From the NCBI RefSeq assembly GCF_039544205.1, contig NZ_BAABLF010000005.1, forward strand, positions 124,001 through 188,000: a DNA stretch of 64,000 bases, in the 5' to 3' direction. The stretch is from Ferrimonas gelatinilytica (GTDB lineage Bacteria; Pseudomonadota; Gammaproteobacteria; Enterobacterales; Shewanellaceae). Position numbers and translations under genes: made by a program. Below, piece after piece: positions 1 to 7,185 of this stretch (positions within the stretch are counted from its first letter, which is position 1; every line of letters begins with the position of its first letter). The notes under the pieces were generated by a model, which searched no databases, was not told the origin of the DNA, and saw only the letters and a program-made list of their open reading frames with translations.

Positions 1-314
1 CCAAACTCAGTAATGGTGTAAGAGACGGCGATGGGGCGATCATTGAGGACAGTTCGGACCAGCAGCCCCTGCGCCTCCATCTCCTTGAGGCGCTGGTTGA
101 CCATTTTCTTACTGGCACCGCCGAGCATGCGGGTGAGATCGTTAAAACGTACCGGCCCCTCTTTGAGGTGCCAGAGAATAGAGCCTTTCCATTTTCCCCC
201 GATGATGCGCATTCCTCGTTCGATGGGACAGGGCTCCATGCAAGGTTCTATGGTCACTTTGTGTTCGGCTTTCTCTACTTTGTCGCCGGGATAATGGGGG
301 ATGGGAGTTGGCAT
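1..314 (-). CDS. HxlR-family transcriptional regulator (C-terminus cut by window edge)
   Basis: Reading the minus strand from an ATG at 312-314 gives an open frame of 104 codons that runs off the left edge. It has the HxlR pattern: an early Cys in CPIERGMRIIGGKWK, then ILWHLKEGPVRFNDL and a winged helix with MLGGASKKMVNQRLKEME. HxlR proteins are small winged-helix repressors or activators, many of which sense electrophiles or quinones through that N-terminal cysteine. The gene is divergent from mdaB across about 150 bp, the usual layout for a regulator controlling its neighbour. The effector is not known. The family call is firm; the link to mdaB is inferred from position. Confidence 0.85.
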   Translation of the reverse strand, partial: MPTPIPHYPGDKVEKAEHKVTIEPCMEPCPIERGMRIIGGKWKGSILWHLKEGPVRFNDLTRMLGGASKKMVNQRLKEMEAQGLLVRTVLNDRPIAVSYTITEF

Positions 315-460
315 GGTGACCTCACTTTTATCTGGGCGCTGCACTGTCGGCAGATTTCAGCGATGGGCGAAATGGTGGTTACAAAAAGTATACTGGTTGA
401 TTATGGTTTCTTGCAACGTCAGACTGCCTCCAAACCGTGAAATCCGATTTGGAGACAGAG

Positions 461-1042
461 ATGAATTTACTGATCATCAACACCCACCAGCCCTATCCCT
501 TTTCCGAGGGCAAACTCAGTGCCGCCCTGGTTGAACTGGCGCAGCAGCAAGCACAAGAGAAGGGGTACCAGGTACGCCATACCGAGATGACGACGAACTA
601 TGACGTGGAGGAGGAGATCGAGAAGCACCTCTGGGCGGACCGGATCCTGCTGCAGATCCCGGTGAACTGGATGGGGGTGCCCTGGTCGTTCAAGAGATAC
701 ATGGATGAGGTCTATACCGCGGGGATGATGGGGGCATTGTGTGATGGCGATGGCCGCAGCCGTGAGGACGCAAATCGGCAGTACGGCACCGGTGGCAAGC
801 TTGGTGGTAAGGCGTACCTGATGTCGCTGACCTTTAATGCGCCGGCGGAGGCCTTTGACGATCCTGACCAGTGGCTTTTCAAGGGTAAGGGCGTGGATGA
901 CCTGCTCTATCCGCAGCATATGAATTTTCGATTCTTCGGTATGGAGCCGCTGCCGACCTTTGCCGCTTTTGATGTGATGAAGAACCCCCAGGTAGAGCAG
1001 GATCTACAGCGCTATCGGGAACATCTGCAACGCTACTTGTGA
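461..1042 (+). CDS. mdaB: MdaB-type NADPH:quinone oxidoreductase
   Basis: A 193-residue flavodoxin-fold protein, the same length as E. coli MdaB. It shows LLIINTHQPYPFSEGKL at the N-terminus (flavin phosphate region), LWADRILLQIPVNWMGVPW, and FGMEPLPTFAAFDV near the end, all MdaB landmarks. MdaB is a cytosolic FAD enzyme that reduces quinones by two electrons and so protects against redox cycling and electrophiles. The start at 461 is chosen because GGAGA at 451 is well spaced; a GTG at 437 would add unconserved residues. It is divergent from an HxlR regulator and followed by a peroxiredoxin-like gene, which suggests a small electrophile/oxidant response unit. Confidence 0.9.
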   Translation: MNLLIINTHQPYPFSEGKLSAALVELAQQQAQEKGYQVRHTEMTTNYDVEEEIEKHLWADRILLQIPVNWMGVPWSFKRYMDEVYTAGMMGALCDGDGRSREDANRQYGTGGKLGGKAYLMSLTFNAPAEAFDDPDQWLFKGKGVDDLLYPQHMNFRFFGMEPLPTFAAFDVMKNPQVEQDLQRYREHLQRYL

Positions 1043-1102
1043 CCAGCTCGTACTATTCTCAATAACCTAAGCTTTTTCTCTTTCTCAATGACGGAGCTAA
1101 AT

Positions 1103-1666
1103 ATGGAGAAGAATCAGAAACTGCAGGCTGGCGCGATCTTTCCTCATGTCATGGTGACCACTTTGGACGGCGACGAGGTGACGCTCGGTGTACCCCGCGG
1201 CCACTGTGAATGGCAGCTGGTGGTTATCTACCGTGGTCGGCACTGTCCGTTGTGTACTAAGTATCTCAATGCGCTCGAGGGGCATGTCGAGGCGCTGAGC
1301 GAAAACGGCATCGATATCATTGCCGTGACCGCTGATCGCCGTGACCAGGTGGAGGAACACCTTAGCCGCCTGACGGTCTCCTTTCCCATCGCCTATGGTC
1401 TGACGGAGGAGCAGATGGAGACCTTGGGCCTCTACATCTCCCTGCCACGCTCCGAAGAGGAGACCGACCATAACTTTCCTGAGCCGGGCCTGTTTGTGGT
1501 GAACGAAGAGGGGCACCTGCACGTGGTGGATATCTCCAATAACCCCTTTGTGCGTCCTGAGCTGGAGTCACTGGTTAAGGGGCTCGCCTGGATCCGGGAT
1601 CCGGAGAACCATTACCCCATTCGTGGCACCTGGCAGGATGCGGAGTCAACGCTGCTATACCGCTAG
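1103..1666 (+). CDS. Peroxiredoxin-like (AhpC/TSA) thioredoxin-fold protein
   Basis: A 187-residue thioredoxin-fold protein with a CPLC motif at residues 48-51 in the context VVIYRGRHCPLCTKYL, the signature of the PRX-like group within the AhpC/TSA superfamily. The later segments DIIAVTADRRDQVEEHL and GLFVVNEEGHLHVVDISN are typical of that fold. Such proteins are expected to reduce peroxides or act as thiol oxidoreductases in the cytosol; no signal peptide is seen. The start at 1103 follows GGAG at 1093-1096 with 6 nt spacing and is preferred over the ATG at 1088. It lies 60 bp after mdaB in the same direction, possibly co-transcribed. The substrate is unknown. Confidence 0.8.
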   Translation: MEKNQKLQAGAIFPHVMVTTLDGDEVTLGVPRGHCEWQLVVIYRGRHCPLCTKYLNALEGHVEALSENGIDIIAVTADRRDQVEEHLSRLTVSFPIAYGLTEEQMETLGLYISLPRSEEETDHNFPEPGLFVVNEEGHLHVVDISNNPFVRPELESLVKGLAWIRDPENHYPIRGTWQDAESTLLYR

Positions 1667-1688
1667 CAGGGCGTCGTCTAAAGGCAAC

Positions 1689-1719
1689 AAAAGGGGAGAG
1701 CACAGGCTCTCCCCTTTTT
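1689..1719. terminator. Bidirectional rho-independent terminator
   Basis: AAAGGGGAGAG pairs with CTCTCCCCTTT around a short CACAGG loop, with A and T runs on the two sides. It separates the convergent peroxiredoxin-like gene and the response regulator. Confidence 0.85.
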
Positions 1720-1746
1720 GCGAGATCACGCTTGCTCAATCGAGCT

Positions 1747-2397
1747 TTACAACGCTTTTTTGGCCATCTCCAGGCCCTGCAGGGCGATCACCGCCTGGGT
1801 CCGGTTGCGCACCCCAAGTTTGCGAAAAATCGCGGTGGCATGCGCTTTGATTGTGGCCTCAGACACGCCAAGGTCGTAGGCGATCTGTTTGTTTAGCATC
1901 CCTTCGGCGAACATCTGCAGCACCCGGTACTGCTGGGGGGTGAGGTCCGCCAGCCGGTTGCCGATGTCATCCATGGGTGCATCGCAGTCCGCGAGCATGG
2001 CGACATTGTCGGGCAGATAGGTATCCCCATCCAGCACCTGCTGAATCGCCTCGGTCAACTGGTCCGGGCTGAAGGACTTGGGGATAAACCCCTGGCAGTC
2101 GTAGGAGAGTGCCTTGCTGATGGTATTGGGATCCTCATGGGCGGAGATCACTACCACAGGGACAGCCGGGTGGTGGCTGCGTAGGTGGATAAGGGTCGAG
2201 TAACCGTGGCTGTCGGGCATCTCCAGGTCAAGTAACACCAAGTCTACCGAGGTCTGCCTGAGGAGGGTATCGAGACGGGTGGCGCAGTCCGCTTCCAGCC
2301 AGCGGGCTTCGATGCGTCCCATGAGGGCCTGACGCAGGGCGCCTCGAAACAGGGGATGGTCATCGGCGATCACTATCGTCAGTTGCGTGTCATCCAT
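1747..2397 (-). CDS. NarL/FixJ-type two-component response regulator
   Basis: 216 residues. The N-terminal receiver domain has the acidic pair D12-D13 in VIADDHPLF, the phospho-acceptor D57 in LVLLDLEMPDSHG, and the conserved Lys in FIPKSFSPDQL. The C-terminal LuxR-type helix-turn-helix spans roughly 150-210 (LTPQQYRVLQMFAEGMLNKQ, then VSEATIKAHATAIFRKL). It should bind DNA when phosphorylated. No histidine kinase gene lies within the window, so the partner is elsewhere and the signal unknown. It is a single-gene unit: a terminator lies downstream and aroH, upstream, ends with its own hairpin. Confidence 0.9.
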   Translation of the reverse strand: MDDTQLTIVIADDHPLFRGALRQALMGRIEARWLEADCATRLDTLLRQTSVDLVLLDLEMPDSHGYSTLIHLRSHHPAVPVVVISAHEDPNTISKALSYDCQGFIPKSFSPDQLTEAIQQVLDGDTYLPDNVAMLADCDAPMDDIGNRLADLTPQQYRVLQMFAEGMLNKQIAYDLGVSEATIKAHATAIFRKLGVRNRTQAVIALQGLEMAKKAL

Positions 2398-2476
2398 GTC
2401 CGTCTACGCCTTATCTCATTGTTATCAATTGAGTTACCTGAAACTACTTTAGGGGATTTTTTCGCCTGATAAAAGT

Positions 2477-2500
2477 CAACCCGGCAAATTGCCGGGTTGT
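2477..2500 (-). terminator. Probable terminator of aroH
   Basis: CAACCCGGC/GCCGGGTTG with an AAATT loop lies about 25 bp past the aroH stop on the minus strand, followed there by ACTTTTATC, a modest T run. Confidence 0.6.
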
Positions 2501-2521
2501 GATTGGGGGTGCGACGAGGGT

Positions 2522-3589
2522 TCAGCGGGGAAGCTGGGTCCGCCGTGCTCGACTGGCCTTGGCCAGTTTGCGCAGCAGTGCTTCCGAGTCTTCCCAGTTT
2601 AGACACGCATCGGTAATGCTTTGTCCGAAGGTCAGGCTCTTACCGGGCACCACCTTTTGACTGCCCTCTACGAGAAAGCTTTCTGCCATCACACCGGCGA
2701 TGGCGTAGCCATGCGGCGACACCATCTGCTGGCAGATGTCATCTGCGACCTCCAGCTGACGCTGATGCTGCTTGAGGCTGTTGCCGTGGGAGAAGTCCAC
2801 CACCACGCGGGGGAGCACACCATAACTTTTCAGAGTGTCATGGGCGGCGATAATGTGTGGCGCTTCATAGTTGGGGGCTTTGCCGCCGCGCAGGATGATG
2901 TGGCCGAAGGGGTTGCCGTGGGTGCGATACACCGACATATGGCCATCTTTGTCTGGGCTGTAGAAGATGTGGGGTTCCCGGGCCGCGCGGACGGCGTCGA
3001 TGGCGATCTGTATATTGCCATCGGTGCCGTTCTTGAATCCCACCGGGCAGGAGAGGGCGGATGCCATCTCGCGGTGAACCTGGGATTCTGTGGTACGGGC
3101 GCCGATGGCGCCCCAAGTGATCAGATCGGAGATGTACTGACCGTTCACCATATCGAGGAACTCGGTGGCGATGGGCAGTTTCAACTCGGTGATCTTGACC
3201 AGCAGTTCACGGGCCAGGCGCAGACCTTTATTGGCGCTAAAGCTGCCATCCAGGTCCGGATCGCTGATCAGGCCCTTCCAGCCGACGATGGTACGGGGTT
3301 TCTCGAAGTAGACCCGCATCACAATCAGCAGGTCCTCCTTGAGTTCCTCGTGCAACTTCACCAAGCGCTCCGCATAGGCGATGGCGGCAGTGGCGTCATG
3401 AATGGAGCAGGGGCCGATGATCACCAGCAATCGGGGATCCTCGCCGCTGATGATCGCCTCGATATCGCGTCGGGCTTGCAGCAGTGAGTTCGCCCCCGAT
3501 TCGCTCAGCGGATATTGGCTGGCGAGCTCGGCCGGGGAGATCACTTTGGAGAGTAGGGTGGTGCGTAGTTCGTCAGTCTTAAAGGTCAT
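2522..3589 (-). CDS. aroH: 3-deoxy-7-phosphoheptulonate (DAHP) synthase, AroH-like
   Basis: 355-residue class I-alpha DAHP synthase, which condenses phosphoenolpyruvate and erythrose 4-phosphate in the first step of the shikimate pathway. The motifs RLLVIIGPCSIHD, KPRTIVGWKGLISDP, GARTTESQVHREMAS, GFKNGTDG and DFSHGNS are all present, including the active-site Cys, Lys and Arg. The N-terminus (TDELRTTLLSKVISPAELA) and the segment HIFYSPDKDGHMSVYRTHGN match the E. coli Trp-sensitive isozyme AroH better than AroF or AroG as I recall them; feedback specificity is therefore inferred. As in E. coli, it lies downstream of ppsR in the same direction, linking PEP supply to aromatic synthesis. The ribosome-binding site before the ATG is weak. 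Confidence 0.92.
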   Translation of the reverse strand: MTFKTDELRTTLLSKVISPAELASQYPLSESGANSLLQARRDIEAIISGEDPRLLVIIGPCSIHDATAAIAYAERLVKLHEELKEDLLIVMRVYFEKPRTIVGWKGLISDPDLDGSFSANKGLRLARELLVKITELKLPIATEFLDMVNGQYISDLITWGAIGARTTESQVHREMASALSCPVGFKNGTDGNIQIAIDAVRAAREPHIFYSPDKDGHMSVYRTHGNPFGHIILRGGKAPNYEAPHIIAAHDTLKSYGVLPRVVVDFSHGNSLKQHQRQLEVADDICQQMVSPHGYAIAGVMAESFLVEGSQKVVPGKSLTFGQSITDACLNWEDSEALLRKLAKASRARRTQLPR

Positions 3590-3594
3590 GGGCT

Positions 3595-3649
3595 CGGTAT
3601 ACAGGCGATGCGTGGCGCGGTAAAGCGACAGATTCCCGGGAGTATACCG
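3595..3649 (-). promoter_or_regulatory. aroH leader with -10-like element and 8-bp inverted repeat
   Basis: CGGTATAC at 3595-3602 and GTATACCG at 3642-3649 form a perfect 8-bp inverted repeat with a 39 bp gap in the aroH leader. The distal copy contains TATACT, a plausible minus-strand -10 element. No TrpR operator consensus is visible. Function is inferred. Confidence 0.3.
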
Positions 3650-3688
3650 AATTTTCCCCTGGAATGGGTGGCTGAGGTTTGGGAATTT

Positions 3689-3711
3689 GGCCGCGCTGGT
3701 GCTGCGCGGCC
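3689..3711 (-). terminator. Hairpin between ppsR and aroH (weak terminator candidate)
   Basis: GGCCGCGC and GCGCGGCC form an 8-bp stem with a 7-nt loop 30 bp past the ppsR stop. The sequence beyond it on the minus strand is AAATTCCC, so there is no T tract. It may only reduce read-through into aroH. Confidence 0.35.
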
Positions 3712-3740
3712 AGAGGTTTTTGAGGCGCTTGGCGCGTCGA

Positions 3741-4553
3741 TTAAAACATCTTCCGCTGCATCCCGGTCATGGAGAGGATCTTGGCGGCGATCTCCTCCAC
3801 CGAGTGGTAAGTGGTATTGATGTAGGGGATGTTCTCCTTGCGATACATCGCCTCCACCTCTTTGAGTTCCATGCGGCACTGGCGCAAAGAGGCGTAGGTG
3901 CTGCCCTCAAGGCGCTGGTTACGGATCTCCCGCAGCCGCATGGGATCGATCGTCAGGCCAAACAGTTTGTGTTTGTGCTTTTTCAGCTCCGACGGCAGTC
4001 GGAGGTTGTCCATATCTTCCGCTATGAAGGGGTAGTTGGCGGCCTTGATACCAAACTGCATCGACAGATAGAGGCTGGAGGGGGTCTTGCCGCAGCGGGA
4101 AACACCCACCAGGATGATCTCTGCCTCCTCGAGGTTCTTCATGGTGATGCCGTCGTCGTTGTCCATGGCGAAGTGGATGGCATCGATACGACTGTCGTAA
4201 CTGGCATTGTTAATGGAGTGGGTACGGTGGGTTTTTGGTTCGGCTTTGATCCCCAACTGCTCCTCCAGGGGGGCAACAAAGGTGTTGAGAAAGTCATATT
4301 CCAGCGCTTCGGTACTCTTTACGACCATCCGGATCTCCGGATTGACGATGGAATGGAACAGGAGCGGCCGCTCTCCTGTAGTAATAAAACAGTTATTAAT
4401 GCGCGCTTTTACCTCTTCAGCCTTATCCAGCGTTTCCACGAATGGGATCGTAGTTTGTTCAAACTCAAGGGGAAATTGGGAAAGCACCGCATGACCAAAC
4501 ACCTCCGCTGTGATCGCGGTCCCATCGGAGATAAAGTACACTTTTCGCGCCAT
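3741..4553 (-). CDS. ppsR: PEP synthase regulatory kinase/pyrophosphorylase
   Basis: 270 residues of the DUF299/PSRP family. The N-terminus MARKVYFISDGTAITAEVFG and the P-loop-like GVSRCGKTPSSLYLS are diagnostic. The enzyme uses ADP to phosphorylate a threonine next to the catalytic histidine of PEP synthase, switching it off, and reverses this by phosphate-dependent dephosphorylation, according to pyruvate and energy state. The gene is divergent from its target ppsA across 129 bp. The length matches the family (about 270-280 residues). Confidence 0.95.
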   Translation of the reverse strand: MARKVYFISDGTAITAEVFGHAVLSQFPLEFEQTTIPFVETLDKAEEVKARINNCFITTGERPLLFHSIVNPEIRMVVKSTEALEYDFLNTFVAPLEEQLGIKAEPKTHRTHSINNASYDSRIDAIHFAMDNDDGITMKNLEEAEIILVGVSRCGKTPSSLYLSMQFGIKAANYPFIAEDMDNLRLPSELKKHKHKLFGLTIDPMRLREIRNQRLEGSTYASLRQCRMELKEVEAMYRKENIPYINTTYHSVEEIAAKILSMTGMQRKMF

Positions 4554-4682
4554 TTCTTGCCTCGTGTGGTAATAAAATTACAAATAAAAATAACGTTTTA
4601 CGCGTTGTTTTGGGGGAGTGTAAGATGTGTCCGCCCCTACCGGAAGGGGCCATTGAAAATCTGAGGTAACGAGGAAAGAGCT

Positions 4683-7070
4683 GTGACCCAATACGTACTC
4701 TGGTACCAGGAACTTGGCATGCACGATGTGGGCCGAGTGGGCGGTAAAAACGCTTCGCTGGGTGAGATGATCAGTAACTTATCGAATGCGGGCGTGAAGG
4801 TGCCGGGCGGTTTTGCCACCACCTCCGACGCATTTATGGAGTTCCTTGAGCAGAGTGGTCTGAACGAGAAGATCTACAGTGTCCTGGATACCCTGGATGT
4901 AGATGATGTGAATGCCTTGGCCAAGGCCGGCGCCCAGATCCGACAGTGGATCATCGATACCCCCTTCACCCCGGCGCTGGATGCTGCCGTGGAAGAAGCT
5001 TTCGCCGAACTGTCCAAAGAGGGCGGAGATGAACTCTCCTTCGCCGTTCGCTCCTCCGCAACCGCGGAAGATATGCCCGATGCCTCCTTTGCGGGCCAGC
5101 AAGAAACCTTCCTCAACGTCCGTGGAATCGGCGCCGTCAAGCTGGCGATCCACCACGTCTTTGCCTCCCTGTTTAATGACCGCGCCATCTCCTACCGTGT
5201 GCACCAGGGTTACGATCATCGCGGTGTGGCCCTCTCCGCCGGTGTCCAGCGCATGGTTCGCTCGGATCGCTCCTCCTCCGGGGTGATGTTCTCCATCGAT
5301 ACCGAGTCTGGCTTCGAGGATGTGGTGTTCATCACCTCCGCCTACGGCTTGGGTGAGATGGTGGTACAGGGCGCGGTTAACCCTGACGAGTTTTATGTTC
5401 ACAAGCCGATCCTGGCTAAGGGGCACAAGGCTATCGTGCGCCGCAACCTGGGTTCCAAGCTGATTCAGATGGTTTATTCCGCCGATGAAGCTCACGGCAA
5501 GCAGGTTGAGATCGTCGATGTGCCGGCGGATCAGCGTGGCCGTTTCTCCATCACCGACGAAGAGGTGCAGGAGCTGGCGAAGCAGGCGGTGGTCATCGAG
5601 CAGCACTACGGTCGTCCCATGGACATCGAGTGGGCCAAAGATGGTCTGGACGGTCAGCTCTACATTGTCCAGGCACGTCCTGAAACCGTGCGCTCCAACG
5701 AAGATTCCCAGATGATCGAGCGTTTCGCCCTGAGCCAGCGCACTGATGTGTTGGTTGAAGGTCGCGCCATCGGTCACAAGATCGGTGCCGGTACCGCCAA
5801 GGTACTGGACTCCATCGAGGAGATGGACAAGATCCAGCCCGGTGATGTGTTGGTGACTGACATGACGGACCCGGACTGGGAGCCGATCATGAAGCGGGCT
5901 TCTGCCATCGTGACCAACCGCGGCGGCCGCACCTGTCACGCGGCGATCATCGCCCGTGAGCTGGGGATCCCGGCGGTTGTGGGCTGTGGCGATGCTACCG
6001 ACAAGATCAACACCGGCGACGCCATCACCGTCTCCTGCGCCGAGGGGGATACTGGCTTCATCTATGAGGGTGAACTGGAGTTTGACGTGACCCGCTCCCG
6101 GGTGGACTCCCTGCCGGAGCTGCCGATGAAGATCATGATGAACGTTGGCAACCCGGATCGTGCCTTCGACTTCGGTCGTCTGCCTAACGCCGGCATCGGA
6201 CTGGCTCGCCTGGAGTTCATCATCAACCGGATGATCGGCGTGCACCCGAAAGCGCTGCTGAACCTGGACGATCAGGACGCCATGGTGCGGGCCGAGATCG
6301 AAGAGATGATGGCCGGCTACGACGACCCCAAGGAGTTCTACATCGGCCGCCTGGCGGAAGGCGTTGCAACCCTGGCTGCCTCTGTCTACCCGCAGCGCAT
6401 CATCGTACGCCTGTCTGACTTCAAGTCCAACGAGTACGCCAACCTGGTGGGTGGCAGCCGCTACGAGCCGGAAGAGGAAAACCCGATGCTGGGCTTCCGC
6501 GGCGCGTCCCGCTACATTGACGACAGCTTCCGTGAGTGCTTTGCCCTGGAGTGTGAGGCGATCAAGCGGGTGCGCGGTGAGATGGGCCTGACCAACGTCG
6601 AGATCATGATCCCCTTCGTCCGCACCCTGGGTGAAGCGGAAGCGGTGATTGCGGAGCTGGGCAAAAACGGCCTGGAGCGTGGCAAGGATGGACTGCAGGT
6701 GCAGATGATGTGCGAACTGCCCTCCAATGCCCTGCTGGCAGACCAGTTCCTCGATTACTTCGACGGTTTCTCCATCGGTTCCAACGACATGACCCAGCTG
6801 ACCCTGGGCTTGGACCGGGATTCCGGCATCATCAGCCACCTGTTTGATGAGCGTAACCCCGCCATCAAGGCACTGCTCTCCATGGCAATCAAGGCCTGTA
6901 AGGCCCGCGGCCGCTACGTGGGGATCTGTGGCCAGGGCCCGTCCGATCACGAAGACTTTGCCCAGTGGCTGGCGGAGGAGGGGATCGACTCCGTCTCCCT
7001 CAACCCGGACACCGTGGTGGACACCTGGCTCTACCTGGGTAAAAAACTCAACAACGCCAATGCGCAATAA
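4683..7070 (+). CDS. ppsA: Phosphoenolpyruvate synthase (pyruvate, water dikinase)
   Basis: 795 residues, the usual PpsA length. The N-terminal ATP-grasp domain begins VGRVGGKNASLGEMISNL; the swivelling phosphohistidine domain has GGRTCHAAIIARELGIPAVV with the catalytic His near residue 421; the C-terminal PEP/pyruvate barrel ends with SIGSNDMTQLTLGLDRD and YVGICGQGPSDH with the acid-base Cys. It converts pyruvate and ATP to PEP, AMP and phosphate for gluconeogenesis. The start is GTG at 4683 after GAGGAAAGAG. The TCHAA segment is the PpsR target site. It is divergent from ppsR and has its own strong terminator. Confidence 0.96.
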   Translation: MTQYVLWYQELGMHDVGRVGGKNASLGEMISNLSNAGVKVPGGFATTSDAFMEFLEQSGLNEKIYSVLDTLDVDDVNALAKAGAQIRQWIIDTPFTPALDAAVEEAFAELSKEGGDELSFAVRSSATAEDMPDASFAGQQETFLNVRGIGAVKLAIHHVFASLFNDRAISYRVHQGYDHRGVALSAGVQRMVRSDRSSSGVMFSIDTESGFEDVVFITSAYGLGEMVVQGAVNPDEFYVHKPILAKGHKAIVRRNLGSKLIQMVYSADEAHGKQVEIVDVPADQRGRFSITDEEVQELAKQAVVIEQHYGRPMDIEWAKDGLDGQLYIVQARPETVRSNEDSQMIERFALSQRTDVLVEGRAIGHKIGAGTAKVLDSIEEMDKIQPGDVLVTDMTDPDWEPIMKRASAIVTNRGGRTCHAAIIARELGIPAVVGCGDATDKINTGDAITVSCAEGDTGFIYEGELEFDVTRSRVDSLPELPMKIMMNVGNPDRAFDFGRLPNAGIGLARLEFIINRMIGVHPKALLNLDDQDAMVRAEIEEMMAGYDDPKEFYIGRLAEGVATLAASVYPQRIIVRLSDFKSNEYANLVGGSRYEPEEENPMLGFRGASRYIDDSFRECFALECEAIKRVRGEMGLTNVEIMIPFVRTLGEAEAVIAELGKNGLERGKDGLQVQMMCELPSNALLADQFLDYFDGFSIGSNDMTQLTLGLDRDSGIISHLFDERNPAIKALLSMAIKACKARGRYVGICGQGPSDHEDFAQWLAEEGIDSVSLNPDTVVDTWLYLGKKLNNANAQ

Positions 7071-7111
7071 GCGCAGGGGATAGGTTGATAAGCACCGACC
7101 GGTGCTGCAAC

Positions 7112-7144
7112 AAGAAGCCGCCGACAAGGCGGCTTCTTTTTTTT
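7112..7144 (+). terminator. Rho-independent terminator of ppsA
   Basis: AAGAAGCCGCC/GGCGGCTTCTT with a GACAA loop followed by eight or more T, 40 bp past the ppsA stop. A separate 16-bp palindrome AGCACCGACCGGTGCT precedes it at 7091. Confidence 0.93.
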
Positions 7145-7185
7145 ATCCTAGCGGGAAAGGCACTCAACTCGTAAAAGGATCCATC

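Noticed and set aside
4779..7127. 782-codon open frame on the minus strand opposite ppsA
   Set aside because: It is the mirror of a highly conserved gene; its product is rich in His, Asp and Val from reversed codons and has no family features. Long antisense frames are common in GC-rich DNA.
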